Origin: Prevotella sp.
Lineage (GTDB): Bacteria; Bacteroidota; Bacteroidia; Bacteroidales; Bacteroidaceae
Assembly (NCBI GenBank): GCA_016291495.1
Contig: JAEEXI010000001.1
Coordinates: forward strand, 186,001-250,000
Direction of reading: 5' to 3'
Length of the DNA: 64,000 bases
Below are positions 1 to 7,805 of the stretch, piece by piece. The position numbers and the translations under genes are program-made. The notes under the pieces were generated by a model that did not search any database, was not told the origin of the DNA, and saw nothing but the letters and a program-made list of their open reading frames with translations. The first letter of the stretch is position 1. Every line of letters starts with the position of its first letter.

Positions 1-1351
1 TCCCGAATACCTCATGTTTTTTCTTTGAACTCTCTGCGTCGATGGCAAGTTCACGCGCTTCTATCAGCCAGGCAAGAATCTGTGCCTTCTCCTCTTCCTT
101 CAAGGTGGGGATCATGTCACAATGTGCCTCATAGGTCACCTTCACCACGTTGAAGGTCATCACGTCCTTAACTCGCTCTATCTCCTGTGGTTTCAGGTAC
201 ATCGACAGGTCGGCATCGAAACCGAAGTGGGAACGATATAGTTTCGAGTCACATTGTGCCTCAGCGAGTTTCTTGTCCGTCTTCTTCACAGAGTCACGTT
301 CGGCATAGATGTCATTGAGTTTGAAATAGCGGTTGGCAACAATGACCAATACGTTCTGTCCCAATGGAGTCCATGTGATCCCCAACTCATCGGTGGCTTT
401 CCTTGCCCGTCCGATGATGGTCTCCACATATTTGCTGTCACGTCCGGCAATGTCTATCCGTACATCAGGGACAGGGTAGGAGTTAAACGTCTCTTTCAGG
501 TACATGACGTTATTGCCGTAGTTCATCTTGACATTATGTACCATTTTCACGTCACGGCTTCGCTCTACGAACAGCCATCCGCTCCAGTCCATCTCATCGA
601 GGGTCTGTTTGATGAGTGGCAGATTGATGGCAGGGTCATTACGCAGGCATACACTGTCAGTATTCGAGGCATGGATGGCACAGATATTCCTGGCACCCAA
701 CTTTTTCATGTCTTTGACGATGTCCCATCCGTTCTCTATGATGGTTTGCCACTTATAGAAGATGGCAATGCCGTCACTTTTGATTTCTTTCAGCAGTTTC
801 AGGTTGCCTGCAGCATCTAGCGGGGTGTCGATGCCGACTACGACGCCATGTGTCTTAGCAGCCTCACCGATGGCATGCAGGCGGTTGACAATCTCCTTCC
901 GCTTCGTCTTGTCGGTGGTCCAGTCGTTGCCACATCCGCCTAATGGCAGGAAGGCAACTTTGACATCTCCCATACGCTTCATGGTTTCGAAACAGTCTTC
1001 CATCAAGGCGAGGTAGTTGTCGCGTTGGGTCAGGTCCTGTCCGTAGAATCCGCTCATGGCAATGGCTCCGATACGTATATTCAGACTGTCGGCTGTGTGT
1101 TTGAAGAAAGCTGCGGTCTTTGCATCACGCATCTTGTTGTCGAACATCTCACGCTTGCCAAGTCCGCCCATGTCCATCTCTACACCGTCACATGCCAAAT
1201 CCTTAGCGAGTTGGAACTCACCCAGTTTCTGACGTTTCAGAACCATCCAATCGCAGACTCCCACCTGATAACGTTCTTGTGCCATGAGGGTGTCAAGGCA
1301 TGAGAAACCGCATGCTATAAAGGAAAAAAGGAAAATACGTAGTTTGTTCAT
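1..1351 (-). CDS. Secreted TIM-barrel (xylose isomerase/AP-endonuclease-like) protein with C-terminal DUF3826-like domain, partial
   Basis: The reading frame starts at ATG 1351 and runs off the left edge, so the C-terminus is missing. The N-terminus (MNKLRIFLFSFIACGFS) is a signal peptide, so the protein is exported. Residues about 25-285 look like a sugar phosphate isomerase/epimerase TIM barrel, with segments such as GVEMDMGGLGKR, GIDTPLDAAG and ICAIHASNTD. The following part (VETIIGRARKATDELG, NRYFKLNDIYAERD) resembles DUF3826, often met in Bacteroidetes polysaccharide loci. The substrate is unknown. It lies next to an ECF sigma factor and a glycan locus, which suggests a role in carbohydrate processing. 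The domain calls are recognised by eye only. Confidence 0.65.
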   Translation of the reverse strand, partial: MNKLRIFLFSFIACGFSCLDTLMAQERYQVGVCDWMVLKRQKLGEFQLAKDLACDGVEMDMGGLGKREMFDNKMRDAKTAAFFKHTADSLNIRIGAIAMSGFYGQDLTQRDNYLALMEDCFETMKRMGDVKVAFLPLGGCGNDWTTDKTKRKEIVNRLHAIGEAAKTHGVVVGIDTPLDAAGNLKLLKEIKSDGIAIFYKWQTIIENGWDIVKDMKKLGARNICAIHASNTDSVCLRNDPAINLPLIKQTLDEMDWSGWLFVERSRDVKMVHNVKMNYGNNVMYLKETFNSYPVPDVRIDIAGRDSKYVETIIGRARKATDELGITWTPLGQNVLVIVANRYFKLNDIYAERDSVKKTDKKLAEAQCDSKLYRSHFGFDADLSMYLKPQEIERVKDVMTFNVVKVTYEAHCDMIPTLKEEEKAQILAWLIEARELAIDAESSKKKHEVFG

Positions 1352-1369
1352 ATGTGGTTTGGATTATCT

Positions 1370-1510
1370 CTAATTTAATGCTACCGACTGGTGAATAGCA
1401 ACAATTATCCGCATCTTCAGCTCTTCCTTTTCTTCTTTAGAAAGAGGCTGGAGAGACGGGATAAAAGAATAGAGGCGTTTTTTCTTCTTGCTATCTCCTT
1501 TTGTTGCCAT
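1370..1510 (-). CDS. Small basic hypothetical protein (46 aa)
   Basis: A 46-residue frame (ATG 1510, TAG 1370) fits between the sigma factor gene and the TIM-barrel gene on the same strand. It begins with a lysine-rich stretch (MATKGDSKKKKRLYSF) followed by an acidic/basic helix-like part (PLSKEEKEELKMRIIVAI). There is no signal peptide. It is too short for a family call. Its position just after an ECF sigma gene with no anti-sigma gene in view makes it worth noting, but no function can be assigned. Confidence 0.45.
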   Translation of the reverse strand: MATKGDSKKKKRLYSFIPSLQPLSKEEKEELKMRIIVAIHQSVALN

Positions 1511-1568
1511 TATCACCTGTTTATTTAAGGACGGAATAATGGCATTGGTGTAACCAAAGGAAAGGCTT

Positions 1569-2081
1569 TTATACGTTCTGTGTCATCTGTCCTGTATATT
1601 CACGGAGCCGACTGATACTTCGGTGCATCAGGTTACGCACGCTCTGATAGTTGATGCCCATGATACGGCAGATGTCTTCGTATTTCCGTTGCTCGATATA
1701 GTACAGGTTGATGATCTGACGCTGACGGGGCGACAACTTCTCGAAGAATTTCTCCACATTGTTTGTGAGTTCCTGTTGCTGTTCCATCCGTTCCTGGTTA
1801 TATTCCTCGTATTCGGCAACAGCCTGCATATTGGCATCATTGACCTCGTCACCAGTAATCTTGCCGTTGCGGCGGAATTCGTCATGGATACGGTTGCGCA
1901 GGGAGATAAAGAGATAACTATCCACGTTGTCTATCGGTCCCAGATTCTCCCGTCGGGTAAAAAGTTTCACAAAGACGTCCTGTATGCAGTCCTTGAGCAT
2001 CTCACGGTCAGACGTGAAACGGGAACCGAATGCAAACAACTGGTCAATATGTTTGTTATATAGTTGCGAAAAGTTTGTCAT
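1569..2081 (-). CDS. ECF-type RNA polymerase sigma-70 factor
   Basis: This 170-residue protein has sigma region 2 (about residues 10-75, core LKDCIQDVFVKLF) and region 4 (about 110-160, LSPRQRQIINLYYIEQRKYEDIC then the helix-turn-helix GINYQSVRNLMHRSISRLRE). Length and domain order are typical of Bacteroidetes ECF factors that drive SusC/SusD loci. Usually an FecR-type anti-sigma gene follows; here only a 46-residue frame and the TIM-barrel gene do. A TACTTTTG box lies upstream at 2120-2127. It probably controls the neighbouring glycan genes, but the target promoter is not identifiable from the sequence. Confidence 0.9.
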   Translation of the reverse strand: MTNFSQLYNKHIDQLFAFGSRFTSDREMLKDCIQDVFVKLFTRRENLGPIDNVDSYLFISLRNRIHDEFRRNGKITGDEVNDANMQAVAEYEEYNQERMEQQQELTNNVEKFFEKLSPRQRQIINLYYIEQRKYEDICRIMGINYQSVRNLMHRSISRLREYTGQMTQNV

Positions 2082-2119
2082 CTTAGGTAGATCCTATTAA
2101 GTAGTTTCGTTTGTCACTG

Positions 2120-2127
2120 CAAAAGTA
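2120..2127 (-). promoter_or_regulatory. Putative -7 box upstream of the ECF sigma gene
   Basis: TACTTTTG on the minus strand matches the Bacteroidetes -7 consensus TAnnTTTG and lies 38 bp before the sigma factor start. No clear TTTG -33 box is present at 19-20 bp, so this is weak. Confidence 0.4.
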
Positions 2128-2194
2128 GCAATAATTTTTGGAAAACCACCATAAACCGATATCTTTTTTCTCTTTTTTTGCAACAGAACGGCAG

Positions 2195-5100
2195 TTACAG
2201 TCTACGAAGCCAATATATCATGTCCTTCTTTGAAGGGTCGGGACGGAAAGTGTCCTGGAGCCTCAGGCTCTTCTGTATGACCGTGATGTCACCAGTTTTC
2301 AGATCGATGCCACACAATTGGTATTTCCCGCTTACTACAGGAATACTTGTCTGGGTAGCGTATATAAGGTAACCTTTCTGACTGTCTCCTAGGGCGATGC
2401 ATCCGTCAGCCTCAATGGCTTTCATCTGGCAGAGATCTTTTAAAAGTTGAGAGGTGAGAGGTGAAAGGCTACGGGTAGGTGCGTCAGCGGGAATGTGGTG
2501 AGAGGTGAGTGGGACGTTAGGCAACGATCCGCCTGCCATGAGTATCGCCCAACCGTAGGCGGGATACTGTTGCGAGAAGAAGGTGACGGCCTTCTCAGGA
2601 TAACGGTCACGGTACTCACGGACGGCACGGTAGGCTTCCTCGAAACCAGTCTTGCCCACCTTCATCTTACGCATCCACTGTCGTGGTGCCATGTTCTTGC
2701 CTCCTTCGGGTGCCCATAGCTCTTTGGTGTTATAATGCCAGTAACGGATGTCGATGATGTCGACGACCTTGCGCAGTTCCGGATCAGCGAGGATGCTGTC
2801 CTGCACGTCTTTGGTACAACTGAGTGCTATCAGTGGATGACAACCTGTTTCTGCCTCCCATTCGGCAACAGTCTTCAGCCAGAAACGGGTGAAATGCAGC
2901 GGACCCGTATATTCTGCGCTGATGGAATGTATTACGTTAGGCTGGTCTTTCATCTGTTCCAGACACATCCGGATATATTGGCGGTGCAGTGGGCGGAGTA
3001 CAGGATTCTGTTCGTTATAGAACTGTTCTGCCATGAAGATACGCTTGTCACCGGCAAAGGGAACGGGTTCAGGGAAGTCGGTACTGTTGATGTTGTTGAC
3101 GGGGCGCCACGGACAATCCACCCAATGGGCTCCTGCCTCCAGGATGTTATGCTGGAAATAGTGCTCGTTATAGAGTAGGATTTGCTGGCTTGCTGCCTGA
3201 TGAGCAAACTCGTTCAGACGACTCCAGTACCAGCGGTTGGGTTTGGTCAGGTCATAGCGTGACAGACCGTCCCACGCAGTACCCTCTCCAGAGCGGGCGA
3301 AGGGTTGTTCGTAGAAGGGCGCCCACACGTCACCGTCGGCACGACGGATGCGCTCGTGGTCTGTCCTGCGCAGGTCGTACCAGAGTCCGTAGTTGTGGTA
3401 TAAAGAACTATAATGATTATTAGCTAAGTAGTTGATTACTTTAGAGATACTGTCTGTCCATCCCGTTCCTTCACGGCCAGGGACGAAGCGGGTAATAGCA
3501 GGTTTGGCACCATGTTCTATGAAGTTGTCTTTCACCCTTCCGCTCCACCAGGGCACGGCGTATTGATTACCTGTTACTAGCATTCCGTCGGCAGTCAGAT
3601 GGCCGTTGGTGATGGCGTATGTAGGATGGGCAATTTGGGTAGAATGGGGTGCTGGGGTGAGACGGGTGGATATGCCGCCTTGGGTGGCGGCTGTGAATGG
3701 GATACTGTCAAGCCACATCTCCATGGTGAGTCTGGGTTGTGTCAGCGATTCCTGTGCCAAAGTCATTGCCTGTTCAACCGTAGGAGAACTGGACGCATTG
3801 GTAGGACGGGGGAGTATATATGGGTTGAAAGGTAGCTTGCCCAAACGTTTCTCCAACTGGTCGTAGAACAGGCTGCGAGGTGTCACATGGTCGTTGCTGC
3901 TGGTCCATTCTCCGTTACCGGTCAGCGTTCCCCAACAGCCATGACCGCTCGAGCGGTTGTCGGCATCAGGGGAATAGCATTCAATCGTAGAGGCAGTACA
4001 CTGCCACAGCATTGAATTGGCGGTATTCCATCCCGTACCGAACTGGAACTGCTCCAAATTGGCATAACGGATGTCGCTGCCATCAATATTGACGATGTCG
4101 AAGAGCAATCCGGCTGCCCAGGAGCCGATACTGCCACTAAATCCCAATGATTCCTCCCCCTCACACTGTACGAAGGCGTTAGGCCCTGCGGCGCAATAGC
4201 CTGCGGCAAAGTCGTGGATGCCCTGACGGGAGATGCATCGCTGGAAGAGCGTCTGTTGTCCGCGAGTCAGGAACACCTGTCGCCGCCAGCCACCTATTTC
4301 AGATACAGGCTGTTGTGCAAGACAGTCTTCCACGGTGATTCGGCAGGTCTGTTTCTGCAGGTTGACAGCCGAACCTGCCAGATGCAGGAAGTTCACCCGT
4401 CTGACCCACCCGTCGCGGACGTTATTCATGAAGATACCGTCCCAGCAGTGGTCTTCGTCCTTGGCATTCTGCGTGTTCCATTCCGTATCAATCGTCAGGT
4501 TCTCTACACCACATTCCGTAATCTCCCTCGTGTTATAGGCTTTAATAACAAAACCGCCTCCATATGCTTGGGAGAGGGTAGTGGTGATAGGTGCGTCAAG
4601 GGTGACGGTCGAACCATTGACAGCCGTGATAGTACGGTCCCATAGGATGTCGATGTCTGTAGCTTTCCAACCCGTATAATCCAGTCCACCGCCAAAGTCT
4701 TCCATCCTCAACGACTGAATCCATTCTGTGGTACTGGGACGGACGACAGTAATGCGGCTGCCAGTCTGCAATCCCTTGGTGGAAGCAAGGGTCAGTTGTG
4801 TGTTGCCAGCCGCCACTTTCTCATGGACAATGGCAATCGTGTCACCTTCAATCTTGGTGGCTTCTCCCTCTATATAGATGACTGCTCCACGGTCTGCTCC
4901 CGTCTTCCTGATGATGGTCTTTTGCTTGTCAACACCTCTCAACACCACTCCAGAAGCAGTGATGCAGATGGGTTTACTGATGTTGAAAACACCCTTGCCC
5001 AACAGGACACAGCCCCGATAGCCGTTCTTGTCGGGTTTGAGTTGCGAGACATAGTCCACTGCTTGTTGGATGATGCTGGAGCAGTCACCATTCTGCACTG

Positions 5101-5272
5101 CCACAAACACGCTGACAGCTACGTCCGGTATAGCCTGCTCCGAGGCATGATAGCCACAGGTGGAGTAATCCATGGGGATATACACTTCTTTTTTAGGCTT
5201 TGGAGCAGCTTGTAACTGAGTTGCCAGACAGAATGTCGCCAGCAGGACGGCAAGGTTATACAGATATTTCAT
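2195..5272 (-). CDS. Large secreted right-handed beta-helix (pectate-lyase-like) protein with C-terminal glycosidase-like domain
   Basis: About 1025 residues. The start is placed at ATG 5272, not at the upstream ATG 5305, because 5303-5310 is a -7 promoter box and because residues 1-22 from 5272 (MKYLYNLAVLLATFCLATQ) form a signal peptide. Residues about 60-450 look like a pectate-lyase-type beta-helix (FNISKPICITASGVVLRGVDKQ, ECGVENLTIDTEWN). Residues about 600-960 look like a TIM-barrel-type domain (RFVPGREGTGW, YNEHYFQHNILEAGAHWVDCPWR), reminiscent of DUF4955/DUF6298 proteins of Bacteroides. It is probably a periplasmic or surface polysaccharide lyase or hydrolase; the substrate is unknown. 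Near the C-terminus two short 7-bp arrays (2447-2467, 2497-2510) encode LSPLTS-like segments. Confidence 0.7.
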   Translation of the reverse strand: MKYLYNLAVLLATFCLATQLQAAPKPKKEVYIPMDYSTCGYHASEQAIPDVAVSVFVAVQNGDCSSIIQQAVDYVSQLKPDKNGYRGCVLLGKGVFNISKPICITASGVVLRGVDKQKTIIRKTGADRGAVIYIEGEATKIEGDTIAIVHEKVAAGNTQLTLASTKGLQTGSRITVVRPSTTEWIQSLRMEDFGGGLDYTGWKATDIDILWDRTITAVNGSTVTLDAPITTTLSQAYGGGFVIKAYNTREITECGVENLTIDTEWNTQNAKDEDHCWDGIFMNNVRDGWVRRVNFLHLAGSAVNLQKQTCRITVEDCLAQQPVSEIGGWRRQVFLTRGQQTLFQRCISRQGIHDFAAGYCAAGPNAFVQCEGEESLGFSGSIGSWAAGLLFDIVNIDGSDIRYANLEQFQFGTGWNTANSMLWQCTASTIECYSPDADNRSSGHGCWGTLTGNGEWTSSNDHVTPRSLFYDQLEKRLGKLPFNPYILPRPTNASSSPTVEQAMTLAQESLTQPRLTMEMWLDSIPFTAATQGGISTRLTPAPHSTQIAHPTYAITNGHLTADGMLVTGNQYAVPWWSGRVKDNFIEHGAKPAITRFVPGREGTGWTDSISKVINYLANNHYSSLYHNYGLWYDLRRTDHERIRRADGDVWAPFYEQPFARSGEGTAWDGLSRYDLTKPNRWYWSRLNEFAHQAASQQILLYNEHYFQHNILEAGAHWVDCPWRPVNNINSTDFPEPVPFAGDKRIFMAEQFYNEQNPVLRPLHRQYIRMCLEQMKDQPNVIHSISAEYTGPLHFTRFWLKTVAEWEAETGCHPLIALSCTKDVQDSILADPELRKVVDIIDIRYWHYNTKELWAPEGGKNMAPRQWMRKMKVGKTGFEEAYRAVREYRDRYPEKAVTFFSQQYPAYGWAILMAGGSLPNVPLTSHHIPADAPTRSLSPLTSQLLKDLCQMKAIEADGCIALGDSQKGYLIYATQTSIPVVSGKYQLCGIDLKTGDITVIQKSLRLQDTFRPDPSKKDMIYWLRRL
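2447..2467. repeat. Period-7 tandem array in the beta-helix gene
   Basis: Three units TTGAGAG, GTGAGAG, GTGAAAG stand in tandem inside the coding region; a second pair GGTGAGA, GGTGAGT lies at 2497-2510. Both encode LSPLT/PLTS-type residues. The same unit recurs at 53849-53876. Confidence 0.65.
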
Positions 5273-5302
5273 GATTTGCTGATTATAGACTTGAATCAGT
5301 GG

Positions 5303-5333
5303 CAAAGTTACGAATAAGTGAGCATACTACAAA
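5303..5333 (-). promoter_or_regulatory. Bacteroidetes promoter of the beta-helix gene
   Basis: On the minus strand TTTG (5333-5330), a 19-bp spacer and TAACTTTG (5310-5303) give a perfect TTTG/TAnnTTTG promoter. It places the transcript start a few bases before 5295 and so excludes ATG 5305 as the start codon. The spacer contains CTCACTTATTCG, shared with the promoters at 47186 and 60688. Confidence 0.75.
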
Positions 5334-5365
5334 ATAAAAAGATTAAATTTTTGTAACTCGATTTT

Positions 5366-5497
5366 GCTCATACCTTACTCATAGGTTGCTCATACCTTAC
5401 TCATAGGTTGCTCATAGGCATCTCATAGGATACTCTATCCTTTCTCATAGGATCGTCATACCCTAAGAGTCTGACAAACCTATGACAATCTTATGAC
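5366..5497. repeat. Twelve-unit degenerate tandem array with 11-bp period
   Basis: The intergenic region between the SusD terminator and the beta-helix promoter can be cut into twelve consecutive 11-bp units of the type GCTCATACCTT / ACTCATAGGTT / TCTCATAGGAT / AATCTTATGAC. The first four units are two exact copies of a 22-bp pair. The core CTCATAGG recurs once per 11 bp, about one helical turn. No frame across it is convincing. It may be a phased protein-binding array or a relict minisatellite. Confidence 0.75.
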
Positions 5498-5515
5498 GAT
5501 TCCATTACCATCATA

Positions 5516-5550
5516 CTAAAAGCGGATGCACCATGATAGTGCATCCGCTT
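5516..5550 (-). terminator. Terminator of the fucose/SusCD operon
   Basis: A perfect 12-bp stem (AAGCGGATGCAC / GTGCATCCGCTT, 5520-5531 with 5539-5550) with a 7-base loop lies 24 bp after the susD stop. On the minus strand the stem runs into TTTT. This is a Rho-independent terminator for leftward transcription. Confidence 0.8.
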
Positions 5551-5573
5551 GATAGCAGTATATCTGGGAATGT

Positions 5574-7781
5574 TTATTCTGCCAGAGGATCAAAGGTACC
5601 AGAGCCACCGTTATTATAGTCGCCCCAACCAATAGTCTGCTCCAACTCTTTGTTCTGGTTCTGAACACCACTGTCGAAACCAAGTAGATAGTAGAAAGGT
5701 TGGAACTTGATGTACAAGTCATTGTGCTGAGAGTCGTGACCGTCTCCCTTCAGCTGCTTGACAGCGAGATTGTCTTGATACCAGGTCTTCAGAGCAGCCA
5801 GGTCGTCGGAAAGTGCAACACTGTTGAGGTTGACACCGGCAGGACGCGTTCCACCTTTATTTAACAGCGGGTCACCATCCCATGAAGAGGTTCCTACGCC
5901 GTACTTGTCAGCAACGCGGTACTGAAGCTTTTCACGACGCTCTCCGTTCAAAGGCTTGACGCCTAACCATTCGCAGGTATTGCCACCATAGCCAGTGACA
6001 GCCCAGGTACTCTTGAGAGATGCCTGTCCTTCACCACCGTCGAAGAGCAGCCAGCGGCGCATGTCGTCGAAGCGCTTGCCTTCGTAGGCAAGCTCAATCT
6101 GACGCTCATAGAGGATGGCACTCATACATGCAGCCTGTTGATCGCCAACGAAGTCGGCAGTTGTCCTGTCTGGAACACCTGCGCGCTGGCGAATCTGGTT
6201 CATATATCCTAAGGCTTCATTTACCTCACCTGACATACATGCAGCCTCGGCAAGATTCAGCAATACCTCTGCATAGCGCAGCTCAATCAGTGGAGCAGCT
6301 GAATAGAACGGACCTGCACCTGCCTTCCAACCAGATGGATTGTAGACGTAGAGGGGTGAACCGTTCACGTCGAGGTCATCACTCTTCTTGCGAACAAGCA
6401 CGCTGTTACTGAATGTTTTATTTTTGGATTCCTGACCCAGGTTGTCTGCACCATAGGAGTTGCCACTCTCTACATTGCCCTGATCGTCAGCATTGAGATA
6501 CCATACATAGCTCCATAAGGTGTATTTTGGACCGTCACTGGGGTTGTGAGCATTGTGGATGGAAGCATCACCATTATAGGCCCAACGGAAGCCTGGGAAT
6601 GCAAAGGTACGGTAGAAGCGTGGGTCACGGTTCATGAACGGATAGTCTGTATCTAGTGCTATGTCCGATGTAGCCAGTTTCGTGTAGTTATTTGCCTCAG
6701 CAGGAATCTTTCCATCTGCCATGGGGAAGAGGTTCAGCATCATGCGAGAGGGGGAAAGCCCGTCACCACCAGTGTTGTCAGGACGGATATAGCGCTCCCA
6801 TGGATTGTTCTTGGCAATATCGTCAATACCTGTCAGTACAACGTTCGTGTTGTAGAGGGTGAAGAAGATAGCCTCACGGTTATTTGATTTTCCGACCTGT
6901 GTGAAAACACTGGCAAAGTCACTGCCATTGATGTCGTTGCCGGAAGAGTAGAGTCCATATCCACAAGCCTTGATGGTGGACAGGTCTTCCTTCATGGCAT
7001 TATAGGCGGCTGTCCAGCGAGACTTGTCATTGCTACGGTTGAAGATGGGGCTGGCCCACAACAGCAGTACACGACCCTTTAGGGCCAATGCCGTACCAGT
7101 GGTGATGCGACCATAGTTTGCACCATCTTTCCAACCACCGTCAGCTGTTGCTTCCTCCAGAAGGTCGGCTGCATTCTGCAGGTCTTCCAAGATGAAATCT
7201 ATGGTCTCTTTGGTGCTAGAGCGTGGGGTGTTATTTCCCTCTGTAGGTTCTAGAACCTCCTTTACCAAAGGAACGCCGCCATACCACTTCACGAGATTAT
7301 AGTAGCACCATGCACGGAAGAAGTAAGCCTGACCTATTAGAAGATTCTTCTGGGCTTCTGCCAGCGAGCTGCCCTCTACGCCACGAAGGAAGTCATTGAT
7401 GTTACGGATACGTCCGTAGACGGCCTCCTGAATATTGTTGAATGATCCCATGAAGTAGTCGGGAACAGAAGTGGTTGTAGTGTTATCACTCGAAAGAATG
7501 TTCTCAGGATGAGTAAACTCGCTGAAACCTGTGTACTCCTCTGTTGACATACCGGCATTATCATTCAGTCCACAGGAAGGATACTTCCATGACAGGTTGG
7601 CTGTTGTCGGTAGACACCATCCATAGAGGTCGTTCAGTCTGCCATTGGCTCCATCGTAGTCATTGTAAACCTCGGCACCCACCTGGTCGTAGTTTTTCTT
7701 GTCCTGCAGGAACTGGTCGCTGCACGCAGAAAAAGCTAACAAGGATGCAAGGCCAAAGCTGAAATATTTTATTGCTTTCAT
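5574..7781 (-). CDS. SusD/RagB family nutrient-binding outer-membrane lipoprotein
   Basis: 735 residues with a lipoprotein signal (MKAIKYFSFGLASLLAFSAC, lipidated Cys20) followed by a SusD fold: an N-terminal part with tetratricopeptide-like helices (LIGQAYFFRAWCYYNLVKWYGGVPLV, residues about 145-175) and the typical C-terminal segment (RYAEVLLNLAEAACMSGE, YERQIELAYEGKRFDDMRRW). It caps the SusC barrel and captures oligosaccharides at the cell surface. It is the last gene of the putative operon, 24 bp after susC, and is followed by a strong terminator. The ligand cannot be read from the sequence; the fucose genes upstream suggest a fucose-containing or related glycan. Confidence 0.95.
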   Translation of the reverse strand: MKAIKYFSFGLASLLAFSACSDQFLQDKKNYDQVGAEVYNDYDGANGRLNDLYGWCLPTTANLSWKYPSCGLNDNAGMSTEEYTGFSEFTHPENILSSDNTTTTSVPDYFMGSFNNIQEAVYGRIRNINDFLRGVEGSSLAEAQKNLLIGQAYFFRAWCYYNLVKWYGGVPLVKEVLEPTEGNNTPRSSTKETIDFILEDLQNAADLLEEATADGGWKDGANYGRITTGTALALKGRVLLLWASPIFNRSNDKSRWTAAYNAMKEDLSTIKACGYGLYSSGNDINGSDFASVFTQVGKSNNREAIFFTLYNTNVVLTGIDDIAKNNPWERYIRPDNTGGDGLSPSRMMLNLFPMADGKIPAEANNYTKLATSDIALDTDYPFMNRDPRFYRTFAFPGFRWAYNGDASIHNAHNPSDGPKYTLWSYVWYLNADDQGNVESGNSYGADNLGQESKNKTFSNSVLVRKKSDDLDVNGSPLYVYNPSGWKAGAGPFYSAAPLIELRYAEVLLNLAEAACMSGEVNEALGYMNQIRQRAGVPDRTTADFVGDQQAACMSAILYERQIELAYEGKRFDDMRRWLLFDGGEGQASLKSTWAVTGYGGNTCEWLGVKPLNGERREKLQYRVADKYGVGTSSWDGDPLLNKGGTRPAGVNLNSVALSDDLAALKTWYQDNLAVKQLKGDGHDSQHNDLYIKFQPFYYLLGFDSGVQNQNKELEQTIGWGDYNNGGSGTFDPLAE

Positions 7782-7805
7782 AATTTCTTACCTTAATTGT
7801 TAATA

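Noticed and set aside
5273..5305. ATG 5305 as start of the beta-helix gene
   Set aside because: It lies inside the -7 promoter box; ATG 5272 gives a proper signal peptide.
5366..5497. Possible CRISPR array
   Set aside because: Units are 11 bp and directly adjacent, with no spacers of regular unique sequence and no cas genes.
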